From assembly GCA_030248405.1 (NCBI GenBank), contig JARCMA010000227.1, forward strand, positions 1 through 36,077: DNA of 36,077 nt, written 5' to 3'. The notes beneath the pieces were generated by a model. It was not told the origin of the DNA, made no database searches, and was given only the letters and a program-made list of their open reading frames with translations. The DNA comes from Microcoleus sp. MP8IB2.171. GTDB taxonomy: Bacteria > Cyanobacteriota > Cyanobacteriia > Cyanobacteriales > Microcoleaceae. Position numbers and translations under genes: made by a program. This document shows positions 30,113 to 36,077 of the stretch, piece after piece; the stretch's first letter is position 1; each line of letters starts with the position of its first letter.

Positions 30113-30625
30113 GATTTCCGATAAGTCTATAATTTTTTTGCTATCTTCCACTAAATTCACCTATTTCAAGCCCCTTCTCTGCCTATTGTCGCTTGAAAAC
30201 ACTCAAACGCCCATCGATGCACTGTAGCATCTTTCTCGCCCTGGGGCGAGCGCGTAACACTCAAAGGGCGATCGAGCTGCTGGGACAGTGTTAAGATGTG
30301 ATGTGCGATCGGTAAAACTTGATATCTGAGACAAAATTTGATAAAGTTCCAATGACATCGATCGAAAATGAATCATTCTGGTAAAACCGACTCCCCAATG
30401 CTGTAACAACTTCAGATGTGTAAATATCTAACTCAACTGAAACTTTTCTACAGCTTGTCAGGCAAACCAGTTTTAACATTTTTGAAGATGTTTGGTAATA
30501 AATTAGGTAAATTGAACTCAAACTCAAAAGCTCAATATCATCAGGCGCTTTCTCAATAAAAGCTAGTGTCTTTTGAGCATACCTAAATTAGTGCTAATCG
30601 TCATAAAGTTGAGGAGATGAATCAG
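30113..30625. other. Intergenic region, divergent promoters expected
   Basis: Era reads left and the secreted-protein gene reads right from this stretch. No gene, tRNA or strong hairpin is seen. GAGGAG at 30611-30616 is the ribosome site for the gene at 30626. Confidence 0.5.
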
Positions 30626-31057
30626 ATGAAATCGAAATTATTTTGGAGTTGCTGCACCGTTTTGGTAGCAAGCTTGCCTGTTTCCGCCTTGGCTCAAACA
30701 AGCCCTCCCACAAGCCCTGAAGCAGGTATTGACTACAAGGGTGGATCGAAGAAATACCAGTTGCTACCGGGCAGAATCCAGGACAGAACCTTGCCCAGAG
30801 CTTTTGACTTTCCAATTATTACCAATGTTGCTACTGACACTAGCATCACCTCGGATTTCCTAATTACCGATCAGTTTCGCGCCCCAGCGGGTCGTACAGA
30901 ATACACCGGAGCTCTCACCGCCTGGGCAGCATCAATCAGAGAATGTCTCGCCAAACAACCACTCTTGATTCGAGCCAGCACTAAGAACCCGATTCAGATT
31001 AATGGCAAAGTAGGCACGATTGTCAGAAACGCAAATAACCGTGCAGTTTGCAAATAA
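30626..31057 (+). CDS. Secreted hypothetical protein
   Basis: 143 residues from MKSKLFWSCCTVLVASLPVS, a signal peptide with likely cleavage after ALA in VSALAQT. The mature part is polar with two cysteines (IRECLAKQP and AVCK at the C terminus) that could form a disulfide. The ATG at 30626 is 9 bases from GAGGAG; an ATG at 30617 is too close to it. No family recognised. A strong terminator follows at 31233. Confidence 0.7.
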   Translation: MKSKLFWSCCTVLVASLPVSALAQTSPPTSPEAGIDYKGGSKKYQLLPGRIQDRTLPRAFDFPIITNVATDTSITSDFLITDQFRAPAGRTEYTGALTAWAASIRECLAKQPLLIRASTKNPIQINGKVGTIVRNANNRAVCK

Positions 31058-31232
31058 GCCAGCAATATCACAGGGGCTAAATTGACTGTAATTGCTGTAA
31101 GGGCGGGTTCACCAATATCTCCCATGCAAGCATCAATACACTAAACCCGTCACCGCAGCGATATTGGGGTCAATCGAGGTCAGTTGATATAACTTCCGCT
31201 ATCTTAAAGATAAAAACTAGAGAGTGTTTTTG

Positions 31233-31271
31233 AACAAAAAGAGCAATAGAAAACCTATTGCTCTTTTTGTT
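31233..31271 (+). terminator. 17-bp perfect hairpin terminator
   Basis: AACAAAAAGAGCAATAG (31233-31249) and CTATTGCTCTTTTTGTT (31255-31271) pair perfectly around AAAAC. The A-rich and T-rich ends could stop transcripts from both directions. It is 175 bases beyond the secreted-protein stop. Confidence 0.8.
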
Positions 31272-31338
31272 GGCGAAATTTCAATTAATATCGATTAGGA
31301 CTTCTATGATATCGGCTGAAACGACATCATATAAGAGG

Positions 31339-31398
31339 TTTGTAGTGAGGAATGCAAGTCCTTAAACTATGATAAGGACTTGCATTCCTCACTGCAAA
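31339..31398. repeat. 26-bp palindromic repeat
   Basis: Arms at 31339-31364 and 31373-31398 pair with a single G-T; core TGAGGAATGCAAGTCCTTA. Loop of 8. Typical small dispersed palindrome. Nothing else is seen in 31399-31498. Confidence 0.85.
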
Positions 31399-31498
31399 CG
31401 ACATAATTACGCAGAAACCAGCTTTTTTCCCAAAAATCCCGTGGAACCGGAGGGATATGGATTTTAACAGCCGGTTTATGAAAGTTTGTCTGCGTAAT

Positions 31499-31771
31499 TC
31501 ACGATTTAGTAGCGCAAAATTCATGTGTACTCAGTAAAATTTCCCCATAATCAGGAATCCAAGCTAGCCACTGTTCTTCCGAACATTCACACAACAGCCA
31601 CGCTTCGTCAAAGCTGAATGCGGTTGGCGGATTGAACAATTTAACCCACATAGAAGGAGCCAATTTTGGTGCAGGTATGGCGCAGCCAAATTTTTCCCAG
31701 TCGCGGACACCGGCGAAGCTTCCGGGCGTTGCTTGAGATTGCCAAGTACGAATATCTGTTTGCAGTTGCAT
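31499..31771 (-). CDS. Conserved cyanobacterial hypothetical protein
   Basis: 90 residues from MQLQTDIRTWQSQATPGSFA; GGAG lies 7 bases before the ATG, so the longer frame to 31825 is not used. Trp-rich with DWEKFGCAIPAPKLAPSMWV and EEQWLAWIPDYGEILLSTHE. It has the look of a small conserved protein found across cyanobacteria; no domain or catalytic motif is visible. Confidence 0.65.
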   Translation of the reverse strand: MQLQTDIRTWQSQATPGSFAGVRDWEKFGCAIPAPKLAPSMWVKLFNPPTAFSFDEAWLLCECSEEQWLAWIPDYGEILLSTHEFCATKS

Positions 31772-32069
31772 AATTACTCCTGTCTGTCGAGCTAAGAGTC
31801 TGCACTCCTTGCGGGGTTTTAACAACCCAGAGCGGCAGATAAATTTTGATTATGTAGTCTATGTTACTGAATTATCTGGATCAATGTGTAGCTTGTTGCA
31901 AAAATTTACAATCGAGAGGGGAAAAGTGGCTCAAAGGTGGAAAGGTCGATCGGCTATTTGGGCGATCGACAATTATCAATTACGATCGTAAAAACATCGG
32001 ATTCACAGCAACCGCACCCGACGGCTAGGAGGTTCTTAATTCCTCAGTCTTGGACGCACTCCGACTCTG
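31772..32069. other. Intergenic region, no gene seen
   Basis: Contains a GTCGATCG/CGATCGAC pair near 31945-31971 and no convincing ORF or RNA gene. Confidence 0.45.
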
Positions 32070-32133
32070 AGAAACCGGGTTTTTTACCGAATCTGTGGGC
32101 TGCAACGAAGTAGACGCAAAAAACCCGGTTTCT
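32070..32133. repeat. CCGGGTTT dispersed hairpin, copy 5
   Basis: AGAAACCGGGTTTTT (32070-32084) and AAAAACCCGGTTTCT (32119-32133). Same family as four copies in or near the tRNA array. Confidence 0.9.
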
Positions 32134-32150
32134 GATCCTCATGCAATATC

Positions 32151-32189
32151 CATCCGTTACATCCGTTAAAAAATCCGTTGCCGAACTTC
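32151..32189. repeat. 39-nt dispersed repeat, copy 2
   Basis: Partner of 112-150 with about two differences. It ends 8 bases before the Nudix-like ATG, so it forms that gene's leader. Confidence 0.8.
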
Positions 32190-32197
32190 TTTATAGT

Positions 32198-32755
32198 ATG
32201 AACCCAACCGAAAAATCCCACTGGAAAACCCTAGATAGATTTGTAGAAATCAACTCTCATTGGGTCAAACTAATCGCCGAACATCTCCAAACAACCGAAG
32301 GACAAATAGTAGAATATTGGCGAGTAGAAAGAGCAGATTCAGTTGTAATATTGACCGTTCAAGCTGACAAATTGCTATTTCCCCCACCGATGTATCGCCC
32401 CGGCGTAGCAGCAGCAACTCTCGACTTTCCCGGCGGTCGTGTACCAGAAGACACAACGCCAGCAGCGGCAGTTCCAGGTATAATCAAAAAAGAACTAGGC
32501 TTGACAGAAAGTGCGATCGCCCGCATCGAACCCATTAACACCGTCGGCTGGGCAATAAACAGTTCCTTCTCCAATCAAAAACTCTACGGTTTTGTTGCAG
32601 AATTGCACCCGACAGCCACAGTAAACCCCGAACTTCTCGGTGCTGAATATCCTGTCACCCCAGACGGAATTCGCGACTTGCTTAAAAAATTAACTTGCCT
32701 CCAATGTCGAGCATTACTGCTAGAATGGCAAAACCAAGACAATTTTAGATTTTAG
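32198..32755 (+). CDS. Nudix-like protein with a degenerate Nudix box
   Basis: 185 residues from MNPTEKSHWKTLDRFVEIN, an N-terminal pattern of ADP-ribose pyrophosphatase-like proteins. The Nudix box appears as FPGGRVPEDTTPAAAVPGII then KKELGL: the first Gly and the final E-L-G-L remain but the central RE-x2-E metal residues are replaced (G-I-I-K-K). Hydrolysis by the standard mechanism is unlikely. The stop codon lies inside a heptamer repeat (ATTTTAG), which supplies the last residues NFRF. An in-frame start at 32141 is less likely. Confidence 0.7.
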   Translation: MNPTEKSHWKTLDRFVEINSHWVKLIAEHLQTTEGQIVEYWRVERADSVVILTVQADKLLFPPPMYRPGVAAATLDFPGGRVPEDTTPAAAVPGIIKKELGLTESAIARIEPINTVGWAINSSFSNQKLYGFVAELHPTATVNPELLGAEYPVTPDGIRDLLKKLTCLQCRALLLEWQNQDNFRF

Positions 32756-32779
32756 ATTTTGGATTTTAGATTTTAGATT
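32742..32779. repeat. Heptamer repeat overlapping the Nudix-like stop
   Basis: Units of ATTTTAG (one ATTTTGG). The TAG at 32753-32755 of the second unit is used as stop codon. Confidence 0.9.
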
Positions 32780-32836
32780 GTCCCGCGACGCTAGCCGATT
32801 GACGATTTATTAAAACCAACATCACCGAAACTAATC

Positions 32837-33592
32837 ATGCCTCTCAATAATGAAGTTGCTGTCGAATGCCTCGACGTTACATATCGTCTCAACCGCAGGC
32901 ATTTAGTAGAAAAACTCAATTTCAAAGTGCTGCAAGGAGAAGTTTTAGTATTGCTGGGACGCAGCGGTAGTGGCAAAACTACTACCATGAAATTGATTAA
33001 CAATTTACTAACGCCAACCAGCGGCGAAGTGCTTGTCATGGGAAAACGGACAACTGAGTGGGATTCAATTCAACTGCGACGAAAAATTGGCTATGTAATT
33101 CAAGAAATTGGTTTGTTTCCCCATTTTACCGTCGAGCAAAACGTCGGTTTAGTCCCAAAGTTGGAAGGCTGGGAGGGCGATCGTATTAAATCTCGCGTCC
33201 GGCAACTGTTAGAATTAGTCAACCTCGACCCCCAGCAGTTCGCCAAACGCTATCCCCATCAGTTATCCGGCGGACAGCGGCAGCGGGTAGGCGTCGCTAG
33301 AGCACTGGCGGCTGACCCTCCGATATTGTTAATGGATGAACCGTTTGGTGCTTTAGACCCCATTACTCGTCTGGAATTGCAGCGAGAATTCGGTCAATTG
33401 CAGCAGCAACTGGGTAAAACTGTGATTTTTGTGACTCACGGCATTCAAGAAGCTTTTTTGTTAGCTTCTAGAATTGGTTTGATGCAAGATGGACGATTGA
33501 TTGAATTGGCAACACCTGATGATTTTCTCAAATCTCAGCATCCAGAAGCTCGCGCATTTCTTGAATGTTTGCAAGTAGCTAAATTTGAATAA
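32837..33592 (+). CDS. opuCA: Osmoprotectant-type ABC transporter ATPase
   Basis: 251 residues. Walker A GRSGSGKTTT, Q-loop VIQEIGLFPH, signature LSGGQRQRVGVARAL, Walker B ILLMDEPFGALD, switch VTHGIQEA. Sequence type is OpuCA/ProV (IGLFPHFTVEQNV), which energises glycine betaine or choline import. The CBS tail of longer OpuCA proteins is missing. Followed by DUF29 and permease genes on the same strand; no substrate-binding protein is present in the window. Confidence 0.88.
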   Translation: MPLNNEVAVECLDVTYRLNRRHLVEKLNFKVLQGEVLVLLGRSGSGKTTTMKLINNLLTPTSGEVLVMGKRTTEWDSIQLRRKIGYVIQEIGLFPHFTVEQNVGLVPKLEGWEGDRIKSRVRQLLELVNLDPQQFAKRYPHQLSGGQRQRVGVARALAADPPILLMDEPFGALDPITRLELQREFGQLQQQLGKTVIFVTHGIQEAFLLASRIGLMQDGRLIELATPDDFLKSQHPEARAFLECLQVAKFE

Positions 33593-33644
33593 TTTAGCAT
33601 AAATTTGATAATATAGTTTTAGTAACTAAGCTGATAATCAAACG

Positions 33645-34106
33645 ATGCACAGTCTTTACGAGACAGACTTCTATGCTTGGACGCAAGAACAAGCCAAGTT
33701 ACTTCGCAAGTGTCAGTGGAGTCAACTTGACTTGCCAAATTTAATTGAGGAGATTGAATCTTTGGGCAAACAGGAACGTCAAGAACTTAGAAATCTTTTG
33801 AGCATTTTGCTGGGACATTTGCTGAAGTGGCAATATCAGCCCCAGCAGCGGAGTCGTAGCTGGCTGTCTACAATTCGAGTGCAGCGGCGGGACACTCAGA
33901 GACTGATACAAGACAACCCAAGTCTGAAACCTTACTTGCAAGAAGCTTTCCCAGAAGCTTATCAAAACGGTAGAGATTTGGCAGTAGGAGAAACCGATTT
34001 ACCTCTCAAAACATTTCCTCAAAATTGCCTTTACAGCTTAGAGGAAATTCTGGATTCTCGCTTCTATCCTGGTGAACCAAGTCCTGAAATGGAAAATGAT
34101 TTATAA
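33645..34106 (+). CDS. DUF29 family protein
   Basis: 153 residues of the DUF29 (PF01724) family, common in cyanobacteria: LYETDFYAWTQEQAKLLRKC, DLPNLIEEIESLGKQERQEL, LLGHLLKWQYQPQQRS and SWLSTIRVQRRD. Function unknown. It sits between the ATPase (52 bases away) and the permease (33 bases away) of one transporter, all on the same strand, so it is probably co-transcribed. Confidence 0.88.
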   Translation: MHSLYETDFYAWTQEQAKLLRKCQWSQLDLPNLIEEIESLGKQERQELRNLLSILLGHLLKWQYQPQQRSRSWLSTIRVQRRDTQRLIQDNPSLKPYLQEAFPEAYQNGRDLAVGETDLPLKTFPQNCLYSLEEILDSRFYPGEPSPEMENDL

Positions 34107-34139
34107 GATTGACAGCAATCAGTAATAACCAATTACCCA

Positions 34140-34790
34140 ATGATAAATTTTATCAACCGCTATGGCGCTGAGATAATTCAGCGCGCCAGTGAACACTTAT
34201 ATTTAGTAACTGTTGCAATTTTTATCGCTATTATTGTGGGGATGCCCCTAGGAATTTTAGTCACCAGAAAACCCAAATTGAAAAAGCCAATTTTGGGATT
34301 TGCTAATATTATGCAAACAATTCCCAGTTTAGCTTTGTTTGGCTTGCTAATCCCGGTGCCAGTAGTGGGCGGAATAGGCGATCGCACGGCAATTATCGCC
34401 CTCACTCTGTATTCTTTACTGCCAATTATCCGGAATACTTATACTGGTATTGTCGGCGTCGATCCAGCGATTACGGAAGCCGGAAGAGGCATGGGAATGA
34501 CTGATATGCAACTGTTATGGCAAGTGGAAATTCCCCTGGCGCTGGGCGTAATTTTGGCGGGCGTGCGAGTTGCTACGGTAATTGCGATCGGGCTAGCAAC
34601 GATCGCCGCTGCAATTGGTGCCGGCGGCTTGGGCGTGTTTATTTTTCGCGGCGTTGCTACCGTCAACAATCAGTTACTTTTGGCTGGGGCAATTCCGGCC
34701 GCTTTAATGGCCTTAGCTGCCGATTTTGGGCTGGGTTTGGTAGAAGCGCGCCTCTCGAAAAGTACATTAAAAACTATTAATGAGGACTAA
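34140..34790 (+). CDS. opuCB: Osmoprotectant-type ABC transporter permease
   Basis: 216 residues, the usual OpuCB/OpuCD length. About five membrane spans, beginning LYLVTVAIFIAIIVGMPLGI. The ProW-type EAA loop is seen as VDPAITEAGRGMGMTDMQLL, which contacts the ATPase, and IPLALGVILAGVRVATVIAI follows. It forms the channel with the ATPase at 32837. The last 14 bases overlap the convergent DUF1802 gene. Confidence 0.88.
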   Translation: MINFINRYGAEIIQRASEHLYLVTVAIFIAIIVGMPLGILVTRKPKLKKPILGFANIMQTIPSLALFGLLIPVPVVGGIGDRTAIIALTLYSLLPIIRNTYTGIVGVDPAITEAGRGMGMTDMQLLWQVEIPLALGVILAGVRVATVIAIGLATIAAAIGAGGLGVFIFRGVATVNNQLLLAGAIPAALMALAADFGLGLVEARLSKSTLKTINED

Positions 34791-35412
34791 AATCCTGGCT
34801 ACCTTCCGTCAGCGTTGTCACTCTCTGCGAACCAGAAGCATTCGCAGGATTTGCTATCAGATTGCGGATTTCATTTGAGCGTTCAAGGTACTCTCGATCG
34901 CTCAAAACAGCTTGGCTCCCCTCCAGCGAAATAGCATCTGCCAAATCGATCCAAGAACGGCAACCGCCGTATTCAGGAATGTAGGGAATTTCGCGGCTTT
35001 CTGCAAGGCGATAAGCCCGCAGCAATAAAATATAAATTGGCTGAGTTTGTTTCCATTTTAGGCGATCGCTGACAAAACTTTCATTCCAAATATGGTAAGG
35101 AAATAGCGCCGTAATTGCCGGTTCCCAAGCTACCAAAAAAACATCAGTAATCTCCGCCCAACTACCAATTCTAATAACTTCAAGATGCCAACCAGATTCG
35201 ACAGTCTTGACTTGATGTGCAAACTCCGGCTTTAATAAACCCGGCTGTTGGTGTTCAAAAGTTGGATACAGCAAAACCTGTTTGTCAGTGACATTGAACT
35301 GTCCTGCTTGCTCGCGAATTCCCCCCTTCCGCAACAGCACAATCGTTTGACCTTGTTCCAAAGCATTAACTGCTACATTCCATTCTTTCAGCGCCCTAGT
35401 AGTTGATTTCAT
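34777..35412 (-). CDS. DUF1802 family protein
   Basis: 211 residues. RALKEWNVAVNALEQGQTIV then LLRKGGIREQAGQF and LYPTFEHQQPGLLKPEF match DUF1802 (PF08819), restricted mainly to cyanobacteria and relatives; role unknown. A C-terminal extension of ~45 residues (from WIDLADAISLEG) is less conserved-looking. The stop overlaps the permease gene on the other strand by 14 bases. Confidence 0.85.
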   Translation of the reverse strand: MKSTTRALKEWNVAVNALEQGQTIVLLRKGGIREQAGQFNVTDKQVLLYPTFEHQQPGLLKPEFAHQVKTVESGWHLEVIRIGSWAEITDVFLVAWEPAITALFPYHIWNESFVSDRLKWKQTQPIYILLLRAYRLAESREIPYIPEYGGCRSWIDLADAISLEGSQAVLSDREYLERSNEIRNLIANPANASGSQRVTTLTEGSQDFSPH

Positions 35413-35491
35413 AGGAATTTAGTTGGGTTTTAACAAGAGTAACAAAAATCGGTACTTTCAAGCAAGTACAGCCATTTGTTCCTGTTAAAAT

Positions 35492-35521
35492 AAGGTAGTC
35501 CTGACTATGCAGGACTACCTT
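35492..35521. terminator. 12-bp hairpin upstream of DUF1802
   Basis: AAGGTAGTCCTG and CAGGACTACCTT pair perfectly around ACTATG, followed by TGTTTTGAT on the plus strand. It lies upstream of the DUF1802 gene, so it is either a terminator for a plus-strand transcript or a dispersed palindrome. Confidence 0.5.
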
Positions 35522-35897
35522 GTTTTGATAAAGACAATAATTGGTTGGACTACATAGTGGGCCAACTACTTTTATCTTTATTACTCTAACTATAAAATAA
35601 TCGTCTCTTCTGTCTCCAAGCTATCCTCTACTATCACACCAGTATATTCAGCAATTTTGTCGTTAGTTTTTTTCAGGACTTTACTTAAATCCTTAATAAA
35701 TTTTAACTATTATCGCATATTAAGTACAAAACAACCATATTTATATTTGTTAAAATTTAAATCTTATTCAAAAAGCTTAGATTATACTTATTTATAGTGC
35801 ATTGAAAATTGTTTTTTAATTCGGTTCTGTCATAAATATCAGTATCCCTACTGAAATACCGACTGCTCTTCAATTTTTTATTAGTGAAAATACGCAC
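35522..35897. other. AT-rich intergenic region
   Basis: About 375 bases with strong AT bias and no ORF, tRNA or clear hairpin. Confidence 0.5.
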
Positions 35898-35990
35898 ATG
35901 AGTATTACTATTTTCGGTTACAACCTCAGCGAAGCCATTTACGAAAGTGTCAATACTATTATCGCTCTTTCATCACTATGGACAAAATAA
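35898..35990 (+). pseudogene. Ser/Thr kinase N-terminal fragment
   Basis: 30 codons: MSITIFGYNLSEAIYESVNT closely fits the opening of cyanobacterial AAA-type multi-domain Ser/Thr kinases (GYxxxExIYESxNSxVYRG), then diverges as IIALSSLWTK and stops where the glycine loop should follow. No ribosome site. Either a decayed start or a chance match; the window ends 87 bases later. Confidence 0.35.
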
Positions 35991-36077
35991 AACAACGGCA
36001 TACCAACTTTATCCAGAGTCTAATGTTGTATATCCACGAAATTTATTCATCATATTTAATAGTTCTAGAAATCCGGC

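Noticed and set aside
29603-30124. 173-residue plus-strand ORF opposite era
   Set aside because: His/Arg/Asn-rich composition and exact overlap with the well-supported era gene on the other strand; a shadow frame.

Overview
The window is cyanobacterial. It carries phycoerythrin linker and lyase genes (cpeC/D/E/S/T), petM, ycf39 and many GCGATCGC (HIP1-type) octamers. Heptanucleotide tandem repeats, a very dense load of small dispersed palindromes, and the phycoerythrin linkers suggest a filamentous Oscillatoriales-type organism (Microcoleus/Oscillatoria-like). The genus is an inference.

Layout. (1) 187-4718, minus strand: a phycoerythrin rod module, transcribed cpeS - cpeT - cpeC - cpeD - cpeE and ending at a hairpin plus T-run terminator. 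Two small palindromic elements lie between cpeS and cpeT. (2) 4829-7243: two isolated Lys tRNAs (one degenerate), a DEDDh exonuclease, a RibD/DHFR-like reductase, and a small ribbon-helix-helix protein followed by a short orphan ORF. (3) 7356-12455, minus strand: a long tRNA array with about 31 recognisable tRNA genes plus a split or degenerate tRNA at one end and a tRNA-like remnant at the other. It sits behind a strong sigma70-type promoter (TTGACA-N18-TAGTAT). The array is interrupted by one retropepsin-like gene and several repeats. Many of its tRNAs are abnormal: three with Leu anticodons on class I bodies, an Ala tRNA with a 22-nt insertion in the T-loop, bulged acceptor stems and odd T-loops. 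(4) 12595-24143: ordinary chromosome with a broken GST gene, a polysaccharide deacetylase, a bestrophin-like membrane protein, birA, a giant 1202-aa coiled-coil/BON/OmpA protein, pdxA, petM-ycf39 and nadK. (5) 24292-29208, minus strand: an accessory zone of toxin-antitoxin genes and debris. It holds a truncated retropepsin with its small partner, a 340-aa HNH protein with an unrecognised N-terminal domain, an intact vapBC, a DUF433 antitoxin whose DUF5615-type toxin is cut to a stub, a vapBC pair whose toxin is split by a 103-bp element, a Uma2 protein and an HsdS tail. The last part (27679-29200) lies between two copies of the 3' end of era: the working gene and an orphan 141-bp fragment. (6) 29201-36077: era, a secreted protein, a conserved 90-aa protein, a degenerate-Nudix protein, an osmoprotectant-type ABC transporter (ATPase and permease separated by a DUF29 gene), a DUF1802 protein, and a probable kinase N-terminal fragment at the right edge.

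The most notable signals are the aberrant tRNA array, the cassette-like zone next to era with shared leaders and clean TA target-site duplications (an empty site is present in the same window), and the uncharacterised HNH protein. All calls come from reading the sequence; no search or fold was run.
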